A DNA stretch of 34,468 nucleotides from IMG/VR virus record IMGVR_UViG_3300008470_000172, positions 1 through 34,468 of that record. One strand, written 5' to 3'. The notes under the pieces are model-generated. The model searched no databases and had not been told where the DNA came from. It saw only the letters and a list, made by a program, of their open reading frames with translations. Source of the stretch: a virus. The translations under genes and the position numbers were made by a program. Positions 7,400 through 14,992 of the stretch are shown in pieces; position 1 is the stretch's first letter; every line of letters begins with the position of its first letter.

Positions 7400-7403
7400 T
7401 TTT

Positions 7404-7721
7404 TTAATTAAAGATTACTTTCTGTTTGTTCTTTTGCGTGTATGAATAAATCTTATACTTCAGACAGATTTCGTGAATTTCCTGGACATAGTTTGAAATA
7501 TACGCCTTGTCACGATGAACACCGTGTTCTTCAGTGTATCGCATGCCCTTGATAATGCTTCCTTTGCGCATTTGCATTGCCTTGATTGATGTCTTTTCCT
7601 TGTCGGTCATTCGGTTGAATGTCGATTGATTCAAGAACATCTTCACCCAATCGGACGCGTTGCAGTTGATCGTTTCCGTCGCTGTTCGCGTGATCTCTTT
7701 GTTTATTGGTTGTAGTGACAT
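7404..7721 (-). CDS. Hypothetical protein, 105 aa
   Basis: A mostly helical basic protein (MSLQPINKEITRTATETIN...). Its stop lies 4 nt before the tRNA-Cys and its start 6 nt after the frameshifted gene at 7728-8050. It contains a tract MTDKEKTSIKAMQMRKGSI and no recognised domain. Confidence 0.62.
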   Translation of the reverse strand: MSLQPINKEITRTATETINCNASDWVKMFLNQSTFNRMTDKEKTSIKAMQMRKGSIIKGMRYTEEHGVHRDKAYISNYVQEIHEICLKYKIYSYTQKNKQKVIFN

Positions 7722-7727
7722 TATGAT

Positions 7728-8050
7728 TTAATTTAAAGGTTGCGGTCTGTTAGGTGCATAATCACATACTTTTTCCCAAAGAGTAGTTTTCACTTCAAAA
7801 ACGCTACTGTTTAAAAAGAAGAAATCATCTTCATAAATTTCTTGAATGTTTAATTCAGGAAGCATTAACGCACTATCCGTTGGAATTATATTCAATTCAA
7901 AAAATATTCTTGACCAAAATTCAAATTATTTATTTCTGAATGGTACGTAAAAATTCCTTCACAAAAACACTTTAACTTGAATAGTTCGCCATTGTATAAA
8001 TTGTGTGAAATAATTTTAATTAACTCTTGTTGTGATTTTGTTATTTTCAT
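7728..8050 (-). pseudogene. Small gene interrupted by a -1 frameshift at a T6 run (107 aa if joined)
   Basis: The frame starting at 8048-8050 (MKITKSQQELIKIISHN) stops at 7892 after 52 residues. The remaining sequence to 7728 is open in the -1 frame and looks coding (ELNIIPTDSALMLPELN, NRPQPLN). The switch coincides with T-TTT-TTG in the correct phase (7904-7898), a textbook -1 slippery heptamer. The total of 323 nt is one base short of an intact frame. The cause may be a dropped T, a real mutation or programmed frameshifting. The product is not recognised. It is the first gene behind the promoter at 8058-8085. Confidence 0.6.
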
Positions 8051-8057
8051 AATGTGA

Positions 8058-8085
8058 TGATGTATTAATTTGTTCCGCTAAGATA
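8058..8085 (-). promoter_or_regulatory. Promoter-like element with leader box (site 3)
   Basis: On the minus strand TATCTTAG (8085-8078), a variant of TAnnTTTG, is followed after 5 nt by the CAAATTAA...TACATCA box (8072-8058) and 7 nt later by the ATG at 8050. The arrangement matches sites 1, 2 and 4. No TTG is seen at the ideal -33 position. Confidence 0.5.
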
Positions 8086-8089
8086 GCAA

Positions 8090-9571
8090 TTATTTTGAAT
8101 TTTGATCTTCATAGTCACCAAGTACTTGAACGAATTCGTCGTAAAGGTGTGGAAAGTACATCATAATCATTCGTGCAAGCCCTGCAAGCGCATCGGGTGC
8201 ATCATCGTGCTTGTTGCCTCCTGTCTTGCGATATTCACAAAGATTGATCATGAAACGCCCGTATTCGGTGCGCTTGTCAAAGTTGTTCCTGAAATAGAAG
8301 TACTTTTTTATGAATCCTGACATCGTTTGAATTCTGGTGTGCTTGTTGCCCCTTGCGTACATTTCAATTAAACCTGTGACACCGTTCATTTTTGGTTCTT
8401 GGCTTATGCTCATTAATTGAATATACATTCCACCACCGAAATTTGATTCAACTTGCATGTATTCGGGTTTGTGAATATTGGTCATCAGGATCGTGTCAGT
8501 CACGTTGGTTTCTGTTCCTTCCTTAGTGAAAAGAACGTCATCAATGAACGCTTTACTTCCAATAAGTTTTGCAAATGGTGCACAATGATTGTCTTCACCT
8601 TTATCGGCAACATCAACGAACGCACAACATGTCTCAGCTTGGACCATGTCAACCGTTTCATCGTCAAAGTAGTTCAATTCATCTTTAGAGAACATCAAAC
8701 CCTCTTTTGGTGATGGATCTTGTAAGTATTGAGAGTCGAAAACAACATCATTGACTTCGCGCAAATGCTCCAATTCCTTCAGGCTATGTTTGAACGGCCA
8801 CAATGCAGAACCGTCTTCTTTTATGCATGGTAAAGAAAGAACAACCCAATCTTTTTCTTCAACGTCCATAAGATAACCGGATAAATCCATTTCGTGAAGA
8901 CGTTGCATGATGACAATGATTGGCGTGTCACGTGAATTGGTTCTTGATCTTATGGTTGAATCAAAGCGATAGTTTACTTTTTCACGTTGCGTGTCTGAAT
9001 CCGTGTCATCGGGCTTTATTGGATCATCAATGACAATTGCACCGCCAAAGTTTTCAAGATAATCAATATAAGTCCATCCAGTTTTATCAACTTCAGGATT
9101 TCCAACAGCACCTGCACCGAAACCTGTTACTGATCCACCTGCGGCCGTTGCATAAACACCGCCTTTTTGATCGGTGTACCACTTTTTTTTTGACTTTGAA
9201 TCAGCCTTTAATTTTATAGGAAAGTACTCCTGGAACTCGTCAGATTCAATAAAATCCTTTATAGATTCTGAATTGTCAAGTGCTAAAGTATCAGAATACG
9301 AAAGGTGAATGAACTTTGCTTTGGCGTTGTTTGCTAGTATGTACGCGATAAAATTCTTCACAACAACTTCAGTCTTCGAATAACGTGGTGCAATGTTTAT
9401 GATCAGCCGTTTTGTACGCCCCATGATAACGTCAACCAATTCATCAATTATCTGTTGATGGTGTTCGTTGAACTCAAATTTTCGCCCGTTGTGCTTCTTG
9501 AAGAAGTATCTGATGAAGAATTCAAATTCATACTTCAGTTTGTTTTGTATGAACTGTTCACGTGTTGCCAT
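8090..9571 (-). CDS. terL: Terminase large subunit (TerL)
   Basis: This is the ATP-driven DNA packaging motor and headful/site nuclease (493 residues). The ATPase domain has a deviant Walker A APRYSKTEV (61-69) and a Walker B AIVIDDP (178-184). The coupling region is IVIMQRLHEMDLSGYL (219-234). The RNase H-like nuclease domain shows its acidic residues in FVDVADKGEDN (D320), QVESNFGG (E375) and HDDAPDALAG (D456/D457). The gene follows the small subunit by 2 nt, so the pair is probably translated together. The Walker A lacks the usual second glycine (S in place of G before KT), a variation known among terminases. Confidence 0.95.
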   Translation of the reverse strand: MATREQFIQNKLKYEFEFFIRYFFKKHNGRKFEFNEHHQQIIDELVDVIMGRTKRLIINIAPRYSKTEVVVKNFIAYILANNAKAKFIHLSYSDTLALDNSESIKDFIESDEFQEYFPIKLKADSKSKKKWYTDQKGGVYATAAGGSVTGFGAGAVGNPEVDKTGWTYIDYLENFGGAIVIDDPIKPDDTDSDTQREKVNYRFDSTIRSRTNSRDTPIIVIMQRLHEMDLSGYLMDVEEKDWVVLSLPCIKEDGSALWPFKHSLKELEHLREVNDVVFDSQYLQDPSPKEGLMFSKDELNYFDDETVDMVQAETCCAFVDVADKGEDNHCAPFAKLIGSKAFIDDVLFTKEGTETNVTDTILMTNIHKPEYMQVESNFGGGMYIQLMSISQEPKMNGVTGLIEMYARGNKHTRIQTMSGFIKKYFYFRNNFDKRTEYGRFMINLCEYRKTGGNKHDDAPDALAGLARMIMMYFPHLYDEFVQVLGDYEDQNSK

Positions 9572-9573
9572 TC

Positions 9574-10125
9574 TTAAAATTCATCTTCGAGTTCGTTATT
9601 AAGTTTTTGACGTTCGTCTTTGGTCATTGTTGTCACTTCATGGTTCATACTGACTTGAATGATCTTTTCAGGCGCATTGAATCCAAGCATTTTTGTCATC
9701 ATTTCAAATGCCTTCTGTTTATCAGCAAACTTCAATTCAACCAATTCTTCCGTCACTTTCTTTCCATTTTCGTCGGTGTAAGTCTTTTTAATTGACTTGT
9801 ATGAAGTAATCAAACGACGTACATCGATAGGCAATTCTTTAAATTCTTTTGATGACAATTGGAAGGTTTCAGTGATGTCGGAAAAGGCAAAAGATTCAAG
9901 TGCTTTAATGATTTTTTCTGCTGTTATTCCAGTTGCTTTCGAAAGGTTGCTTTTGTGTTTCTCAATATAGGCTTGAATGTTTGCACTTGTTAGTAGTTTA
10001 GAAGCGTTCGTTCGTGCTGTTGAATCCTTTGTATTAGGGTAGGCGATTTTGTATGCCCTAGATCCGTTAAAATCGAACGCATATTCTTTACAAAAGATTT
10101 TCTGTTTCTCTGTTGGTTCTTTCAT
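9574..10125 (-). CDS. terS: Terminase small subunit (Terminase_2 family)
   Basis: The protein (183 residues) recognises the packaging site and hands DNA to TerL. The N-terminal DNA-binding region matches Terminase_2: PTEKQKIFCKEYAFDFNGSR, then an AYPN turn and ASKLLTSANIQAYIEKH. A middle helical oligomerisation region is followed by an acidic C-terminus (NNELEDEF) that may contact TerL. It sits immediately upstream of terL. Confidence 0.9.
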   Translation of the reverse strand: MKEPTEKQKIFCKEYAFDFNGSRAYKIAYPNTKDSTARTNASKLLTSANIQAYIEKHKSNLSKATGITAEKIIKALESFAFSDITETFQLSSKEFKELPIDVRRLITSYKSIKKTYTDENGKKVTEELVELKFADKQKAFEMMTKMLGFNAPEKIIQVSMNHEVTTMTKDERQKLNNELEDEF

Positions 10126-10129
10126 ATCC

Positions 10130-10381
10130 TTAGAAGAATAAAGCGATTAAACGATACAAGAACGGAATCCACCAAAAGGAAGAAATGACAACGAAGATTG
10201 CGATGTAATAGGTCCAACGTCTACCAAGTGCTTGTTTTTCATGTTCGAATTCGTTGATTTCTGTCCAACTTGGAACGTCACGCCAAGGAAGGAATGCTTG
10301 AATGAATCGATCCGGCATGATGAAGATTGCAGAAATCAATGTGATTATTCCCATCCAAACGAAGTTAAGTGTCTTTTTCAT
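10130..10381 (-). CDS. Small membrane protein, 83 aa, upstream of terminase
   Basis: I choose the ATG at 10379-10381 (MKKTLNFVWMGIITLIS), because an earlier in-frame ATG overlaps the previous gene. Two hydrophobic helices are visible (about 6-24 and 58-80), separated by a tryptophan-rich charged loop. It ends 4 nt before terS. No family is recognised, and a lysis or membrane-anchoring role would be a guess. Confidence 0.6.
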   Translation of the reverse strand: MKKTLNFVWMGIITLISAIFIMPDRFIQAFLPWRDVPSWTEINEFEHEKQALGRRWTYYIAIFVVISSFWWIPFLYRLIALFF

Positions 10382-10400
10382 AGTATCTAAGTTAGTGAAT

Positions 10401-10751
10401 TTATGCTGAAGCCTTTGGTGAATAGTTCTTCGCGAAGAATTCAGCGTCAATAACTACGCATTTAAGTCTTGGTTTCACGTGTTTAAGCGTTTCAACTGCT
10501 TCGTTCCAACTATCAAGGTAGTGCAAATAAACGGTTCTATATTGGATCACCTTTGGAAGTTCAGGATCGAACAAGGCATCAATGAAGTTGTCAATGACAG
10601 CTTGCAGAACTTCACCTGCACGAATTGCGTCTTTAATGAACGCTCGTTTGTCAGAACGATTGTTCAGAAAAATTTTTGATTCAATTGCGAATTGGTTCTG
10701 ATGTTCCAGGTTTGGAAGTGCTACTTCAGTAATGAAAAGTTGATCGTGCAT
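10401..10751 (-). CDS. Hypothetical protein, 116 aa
   Basis: The start at 10749-10751 (MHDQLFITEVALPNLEH) is preferred over the ATG seven codons earlier, which lies almost against the previous stop. A soluble, helix-rich protein with no recognised motif (SDKRAFIKDAIRAGEVLQAV in the middle). It lies between the winged-helix regulator and the membrane protein in one operon. Confidence 0.6.
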   Translation of the reverse strand: MHDQLFITEVALPNLEHQNQFAIESKIFLNNRSDKRAFIKDAIRAGEVLQAVIDNFIDALFDPELPKVIQYRTVYLHYLDSWNEAVETLKHVKPRLKCVVIDAEFFAKNYSPKASA

Positions 10752-10774
10752 GATTTGTTGTGTTTTTAACAAAT

Positions 10775-11170
10775 TTACTTAAAATTTCGTTGATTGTATT
10801 CCGTTGCAATTTGTCCTGCTAATTCACCCGATAAACCGTGAAACTTTTGACCACGAATCAGCCACTTTGTGAACTTTTCGTCGGCTTGAATTCTTGCGTA
10901 TTCTTCAATGAATGGTTCGGGTGTTGCATACCAAATTGTACAACCGTCTTTTGGTTTGTCAGACGGTTTCAAATATATTCTTCCTTGATCACGAAGCGAA
11001 GAAAGCCTTGAAGTGACGGTTTGGTGTTTCATGGAAAGTGCTATTTCAAGTTCTTTTTTTGTTGCTCCATAGTGCGTCAAACCTTTTATTACGTTCATGA
11101 TTTGCGCCTCGTTTGTTGGTGCATTCTTTTTTGCTTCTTCGAATGCGTCTAATTGTGCGATTGTTGACAT
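10775..11170 (-). CDS. Winged helix-turn-helix DNA-binding protein
   Basis: The 131 residues contain a clear wHTH between about 22 and 68: IMNVIKGLTHYGATKKELEI followed by a recognition helix HQTVTSRLSSLRDQGRI and a wing (YLKPSDKP...). The first gene of the terminase operon is a sensible place for a transcriptional regulator. A perfect inverted repeat 17 nt upstream of its start (11188-11203) could be its operator. The C-terminal part (KWLIRGQKFHGLSGELAGQI) is not recognised. Confidence 0.75.
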   Translation of the reverse strand: MSTIAQLDAFEEAKKNAPTNEAQIMNVIKGLTHYGATKKELEIALSMKHQTVTSRLSSLRDQGRIYLKPSDKPKDGCTIWYATPEPFIEEYARIQADEKFTKWLIRGQKFHGLSGELAGQIATEYNQRNFK

Positions 11171-11187
11171 GATATTAATTTATTTAA

Positions 11188-11203
11188 TTCGTCGCTAGAC
11201 GAA
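11188..11203. promoter_or_regulatory. Inverted repeat, possible operator of the wHTH gene
   Basis: TTCGTC-GCTA-GACGAA is a perfect 6+6 palindrome with a 4-nt spacer, located 17 nt upstream of the wHTH start codon. There is no T-run to make it a terminator. A dimeric repressor site for autoregulation is the simplest reading. Confidence 0.4.
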
Positions 11204-11246
11204 AGTTTTTAATCCTTACAATTTAACAGGGCTGTAAGGTTTTCCT

Positions 11247-11282
11247 TTACTAAATCGGTTAATGGTTTATATTTCCTTGTTA
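11247..11282. repeat. 36-nt dispersed repeat, copy A
   Basis: This intergenic 36-mer is repeated 7.8 kb away at 19020-19055 in the same orientation with only two G/T differences. Both copies contain TATATTTCCTTGTTA and both lie just downstream (in the minus-strand sense) of a small single gene. Next to it, CCTTACA and TGTAAGG (11214-11220 and 11233-11239) form a small stem. The interval 11171-11285 has no gene. Confidence 0.75.
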
Positions 11283-11285
11283 TGC

Positions 11286-11525
11286 TTAATCTTTAATTTC
11301 TTCTAATTCGGTAATTCTTAGCCATTTTTCCGAAGTATCATTATTGCATATAAGCCAACCATCTTCACTTTCTACTAGCGTTGTAGGTTCAAGTAACGCT
11401 TCTTGTTCTAAATCCCTTCTAACCCTTTCAATCAACTTGCTTTTGTCTGTAGAGAACCAGTTGTTGTAAATATTCCACTCTCTCACAAATGGCAAATTAA
11501 ACGATTGTATAATGTAGTATTTCAT
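11286..11525 (-). CDS. Hypothetical protein, 79 aa, flanked by inverted repeats
   Basis: The start is taken at 11523-11525 (MKYYIIQSFNLPFVREW). An earlier in-frame ATG would read through the structured leader. The protein has a compact alpha/beta look with DKSKLIERVRRDLEQEALL and ends in EKWLRITELEEIKD. Its stop codon lies inside TGTTATGCTT (11278-11287), whose exact inverted copy AAGCATAACA lies upstream of the gene (11545-11554). It therefore looks like a single-gene cassette. No function is recognised. Confidence 0.62.
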   Translation of the reverse strand: MKYYIIQSFNLPFVREWNIYNNWFSTDKSKLIERVRRDLEQEALLEPTTLVESEDGWLICNNDTSEKWLRITELEEIKD

Positions 11526-11542
11526 AGTTATCAAATTAAAGA

Positions 11543-11594
11543 CAAAGCATAACAGAACCTCAAAACACATTGAAGAAACGATGTTTTAGCTTTG
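11543..11594 (-). repeat. Nested imperfect palindrome upstream of the 79-aa gene
   Basis: CAAAGC (11543-11548) pairs with GCTTTG (11589-11594). Inside lies a second stem, AAAACA (11562-11567) with TGTTTT (11582-11587), extendable to AT/AT by one bulge, with an unpaired stretch between. The outer left arm overlaps the AAGCATAACA flanking repeat. The bulged-hairpin shape resembles folded integron attC sites, but I see no integrase. The rest of 11526-11645 holds direct repeats TACGTGGTT and TACGCGGTT (11612-11620, 11638-11646). Confidence 0.45.
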
Positions 11595-11645
11595 CCCATT
11601 ATAATCAATTAATACGTGGTTCTAATACGGGTTTACTGTACGCGG

Positions 11646-11744
11646 TTAAACATTCGCAATTGCGATAACTGCAACGAATGCACTTGTCCAGGCGATAACC
11701 ATGACAAGCGCAAACCAAACAGGAATTGTTTCTTTATTCGACAT
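11646..11744 (-). CDS. Single-pass membrane micropeptide, 32 aa
   Basis: MSNKETIPVWFALVMVIAWT begins a 32-residue protein made almost entirely of one hydrophobic helix after a short polar N-terminus. Its ATG overlaps the end of the exonuclease gene by 11 nt, which suggests translational coupling. No family is recognised. Confidence 0.55.
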   Translation of the reverse strand: MSNKETIPVWFALVMVIAWTSAFVAVIAIANV

Positions 11745-12285
11745 TATTCATTGCAATTAAGAGTTTAAGACTTGCGTCACAATCACCAAGTGCACGATGT
11801 GGGTTGATGTTTACGACGTTAAATTCTTCACAAAGTGATTCCATTGAATACGAATCAAGTTCAAATTCTTTTTTGGCTATTTCATGAATGCAAGTTTGAA
11901 TTGGAAACCAATCTTCACAATCATACTTTGAAAATTCATCGAAGAACTTGACCAATATTGGGCAGTCGAATTTTTTGATTGAATGTCCCATGAATTCAAT
12001 GACATCATAGTCTTGAATCAGTGCTTCCATTTGAATTACTGCTTCACGTGGGTTGATTCCTTCAGCTTCTTGAACTTCGGCTGTTACACCATGAATTTCG
12101 ATTGCTTCGTCTGAATATTTACAAAGTTCTTCAGTTCCTTCAACGAAGTACCTTGAAATTATAGCACCAAATCGCGCAATTTCTTTGTTGTTTTCATCGA
12201 TTATTATCATTCCAATTTCAACGATTCCTGCAGAACGTGAAAAACCGCCGTTTTCAATGTCTATTACTGCTTTATTATTGCTCAT
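11734..12285 (-). CDS. DnaQ-like 3'-5' exonuclease (DEDDh)
   Basis: The protein (183 residues from MSNNKAVIDIENGG) carries the three exonuclease motifs in order: D9-I-E11 (ExoI), MGHSIKKFDCP with D107 (ExoII) and NPHRALGDCDAS with H163 and D168 (ExoIII, DEDDh type). The family removes 3' nucleotides from DNA or RNA, as in proofreading subunits and repair enzymes. An in-frame ATG seven codons upstream is possible but would extend the overlap with the preceding gene. It lies among replication and recombination genes. A proofreading role for a phage polymerase is inferred only. Confidence 0.88.
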   Translation of the reverse strand: MSNNKAVIDIENGGFSRSAGIVEIGMIIIDENNKEIARFGAIISRYFVEGTEELCKYSDEAIEIHGVTAEVQEAEGINPREAVIQMEALIQDYDVIEFMGHSIKKFDCPILVKFFDEFSKYDCEDWFPIQTCIHEIAKKEFELDSYSMESLCEEFNVVNINPHRALGDCDASLKLLIAMNNVE

Positions 12286-12715
12286 TTTTAGTGGTTTTAG
12301 GCGCATTATTTTCTTGTGATTCGATTAATGATTCTTTGTATTTTGCAACAAAATACTTGATTTCTTCAATTCCGATTTTGCCGTCTTTCATTTTTTCTTC
12401 AGATCTAAGTTTCAGAACTTTCTTGAACGTTTTCAGTGTTCCGTTGAAGATTTCGACTTTTTGCATTGTGTTCTGATCATCAACATCAGTGATTATTTGC
12501 GCGATATCGATATAATCATTCACAATCTTTAAAGGAAGACGTTTTTCACCGAATGTTTCAACGGCTTTTTCACACAACGTGACAATTCCATCATATTGCT
12601 TGAAAGCAAGTTTTCTGATGTCGTTTTGAAATTGCTGTTCTTTGGTTGGTCTGAATTTAATCCATAATACCACGCAAAGCGAAATGATGGAAAGAATGAT
12701 AATTGTTGTTTGCAT
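12275..12715 (-). CDS. Hypothetical membrane-anchored protein, 146 aa
   Basis: One N-terminal transmembrane helix (TTIIILSIISLCVVLWIKF) is followed by a helical, charged cytoplasmic-type domain and a polar tail (ENNAPKTTKNEQ). It overlaps the exonuclease start by 11 nt, and its ATG overlaps the stop of the upstream gene by one base (TAATG). No family is recognised. Confidence 0.65.
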   Translation of the reverse strand: MQTTIIILSIISLCVVLWIKFRPTKEQQFQNDIRKLAFKQYDGIVTLCEKAVETFGEKRLPLKIVNDYIDIAQIITDVDDQNTMQKVEIFNGTLKTFKKVLKLRSEEKMKDGKIGIEEIKYFVAKYKESLIESQENNAPKTTKNEQ

Positions 12716-13191
12716 TATTTCTTTGTTTTAGGGTTGTTTAATTGATATGAAATTTTCTTTGTTGGACTTCTGATGATTAATTCAAGACCAAGCGCGTCAC
12801 AGATTGTGACAACTTGATTGTATTGAAGACCAAGTGAAGTGATGTTTGACCAAACATTTCCGCGTGATGTGTCTGCACCAACCAATTTTGCAAGTTCATG
12901 GTTTGAATATCCAAAATCTTCCTTTTCGGAATTGATACACTTGTAAAACGCAAGACTTTCTTTCAGAATGTTGTGTTCAGAATTGCGGGTTTTACGTGGA
13001 TTCATGATAATAAGATCAAGTTTTAACAGTTCACAAATTTCAGCAATCAAGAAGAAGCGAATCTTTCCTGATTTCAATGTACTCCAAACGTTCGTATTTG
13101 TTGAAAGTTTTCCAATTCCTTCAGAAACTTCTTTTTTCATAATCTTCAAGCGTTTCATTTCGCTTTTGATTGCTTCGTATAATTCAGACAT
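12715..13191 (-). CDS. Tandem-duplicated helix-turn-helix-like protein, 158 aa
   Basis: The two halves of the protein are homologous. NVWSTLKSGKIRF...ICELLKLDLIIMNP in the first half matches NVWSNITSLGLQY...ICDALGLELIIRSP in the second. Each half has a helical XRE-like layout preceded by KKEVSEGIGKL or NHELAKLVGAD. A covalent pseudo-dimer that binds DNA without partner subunits is the natural reading, perhaps a phage repressor or regulator. No named family is assigned. It lies 1 nt after the metallo-beta-lactamase-fold gene. Confidence 0.65.
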   Translation of the reverse strand: MSELYEAIKSEMKRLKIMKKEVSEGIGKLSTNTNVWSTLKSGKIRFFLIAEICELLKLDLIIMNPRKTRNSEHNILKESLAFYKCINSEKEDFGYSNHELAKLVGADTSRGNVWSNITSLGLQYNQVVTICDALGLELIIRSPTKKISYQLNNPKTKK

Positions 13192-13192
13192 T

Positions 13193-13927
13193 TTAAAAAG
13201 GTGTTAGTTTGAAATCAATTTCTACTTCAGGGCCTGCAACGGTTGTTTTAATTCCGAATCGTTCCTGTGATTCCTTTGCGAATCGTTTTTCATTGGTTAA
13301 TCCGTCCGATAGGTGAATGAACACAATATTTTTGCATTGTGACAAGTCAAGGCGTTCAAGTGTCAACATAGCCGTTTGAAACGACATGTGACTGTTGAAT
13401 CTTCTACTTTCGACAATGTCTTTTCCTTGTTTTTCAATCCATTTGTCACGTAATTCTTCGCAATAATTCGCTTCGATGATTACATGATCAAATTTTATAT
13501 TGAAGTCGTACTTCAAAATGTACGTATCAGTAACGAAAAGAATTGTTCCGCATTCAGGGTATTCAATGATGAATCCAAGCGGTTCTTTTGCATCGTGTTC
13601 AACGTTGAACGCTGTTATTTGCCACTTGCAAATAGTATCTTTTTGTCCGTGTTTGATTGTGAAACCATCACCTGAAATTTCACACGCTTCTTTTGTTCCT
13701 GGTGACGCAATAATCGGAACGCCTGCCTTTGCTAATTCCTTAATTGATTTACAGTGATCTTGATGTTCATGCGTAACAAGACACGCGTCAATGTTCATGA
13801 CATCATAATCAAGTGCTTCTTTGATCACTTTGAAAGGCATTCCACACTCAATCAAGAGTGTGGAACTTTTACTATTTAGAATGTAGGCGTTGCCTTTAGA
13901 ATTCGAGTTGATGACTTTTAGTTTCAT
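13193..13927 (-). CDS. Metallo-beta-lactamase-fold hydrolase, probable nuclease partner of RecT
   Basis: The metal-binding motif HEHQDH (53-58), preceded by ACLVT, and later LFVTDT, FNSHMS and IVFIHLSD segments are typical of the YycJ/VicX-like branch of the MBL fold. The length (244 aa) fits. I start at 13925-13927 (MKLKVINSNSKGNAY) because the longer frame overlaps the recT end. It lies 10 nt downstream of recT. MBL-fold proteins often sit beside recT in phages and are thought to replace an exonuclease, but that activity is inferred here. Confidence 0.83.
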   Translation of the reverse strand: MKLKVINSNSKGNAYILNSKSSTLLIECGMPFKVIKEALDYDVMNIDACLVTHEHQDHCKSIKELAKAGVPIIASPGTKEACEISGDGFTIKHGQKDTICKWQITAFNVEHDAKEPLGFIIEYPECGTILFVTDTYILKYDFNIKFDHVIIEANYCEELRDKWIEKQGKDIVESRRFNSHMSFQTAMLTLERLDLSQCKNIVFIHLSDGLTNEKRFAKESQERFGIKTTVAGPEVEIDFKLTPF

Positions 13928-13937
13928 AGTTGAATAA

Positions 13938-14966
13938 TTAAAACCCAGGTTCAATTGTTGCTTGTCCATTGCTGTCAAACTTTGGTTCTTCCTTTTTTAC
14001 AGGTTTTGCGGTTTTATTTGGTTTTTCTTCAATCACCAATGCAACTGAAGCAGTGTCTTCTTTTACTTCTTCAAAGGTAGCATCTTCGGTTGTTTGTTGG
14101 TTATTTATTACAACTTTTGATGAATCATCAATTTGCATTGCGTTTACTAGATGTGCATCAATTTTTTCACTGTCAATGGTGATGTCATTGTAAGCAGAAC
14201 GATAAATTGTTTTGTAGCACATTTCGTCAAACCACCCTTCAATCGTTTCTTTTCCAACTTTTTTCCCGTTTTTCCAAGCGTCTTTTTCACCTCCCCAAAA
14301 TTCGGCTGAAGCGTAGGCGGGCTTTCTTTTTTCGATGTCTTTAAGACTGAACACACGAAGTTTGTTTCTTTCAGGTTTATCAAAATATTTGTGATAATAG
14401 AAACCACCAACAACAGCACCGCGTTCAAAGTTGTTCTTGATGTTTAGAACGTATGATTCAACTTTGTTGTTCATGTCTTTTTTGAACTGAATAAATTCAT
14501 CGGTGCTGTATACGATTTCAACAACAACGTCATCAGGAATGCTTGTTCCGTACTTGGTAGCTTTCAATTCAAGACCACGATAACCAATAATTGCGGTGAT
14601 GTCGTATTGATTAGTCGCTTTATTCTTGTAAGGAATCAGATTGATATGATTTGGTTGTAATGGGTCCAAACCAACACTAGAAAGCGCAACAACTTCAAAC
14701 GCTAATTTGTTCATGTTGATGTTTTTCCACTCAAATTCAAGCGCGTCACGGTATTGTTCAGGCTTTGCAAGGCGTTTTGTTTCAGCTAATTTCAAAGCAC
14801 CATCAAGTTTGATGAAGTAGTTTTGAATCAACTTCTTTTGAAATGGTGAAATTTGAACTTCAGAACCAACCGACGAAAGATTGAATTGTTTCATTACTGA
14901 TTCCGTAAATCTTGCGCTGTGTGTTTTTTCAACAACAGTGACTTCTTTGTTTTCTTCTTTTGACAT
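13938..14966 (-). CDS. recT: RecT-family single-strand annealing protein
   Basis: This protein binds ssDNA and anneals complementary strands in phage recombination. Recognisable parts of the family are LAFEVVALSSVGLDPLQPNH, LIPYKNKATNQYDITAIIGY followed by RGLELKATKYG, and the late VEIVYSTDEF and GGFYYHKY segments. The total of 342 residues includes a disordered charged C-terminus (EEKPNKTAKPVKKEEPKF), where RecT proteins may contact host partners. It lies between the Rad50-like ATPase and the MBL-fold gene in one recombination operon. Confidence 0.9.
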   Translation of the reverse strand: MSKEENKEVTVVEKTHSARFTESVMKQFNLSSVGSEVQISPFQKKLIQNYFIKLDGALKLAETKRLAKPEQYRDALEFEWKNINMNKLAFEVVALSSVGLDPLQPNHINLIPYKNKATNQYDITAIIGYRGLELKATKYGTSIPDDVVVEIVYSTDEFIQFKKDMNNKVESYVLNIKNNFERGAVVGGFYYHKYFDKPERNKLRVFSLKDIEKRKPAYASAEFWGGEKDAWKNGKKVGKETIEGWFDEMCYKTIYRSAYNDITIDSEKIDAHLVNAMQIDDSSKVVINNQQTTEDATFEEVKEDTASVALVIEEKPNKTAKPVKKEEPKFDSNGQATIEPGF

Positions 14967-14992
14967 TTATTTGATTTTAAAAGGTTAAAAAA

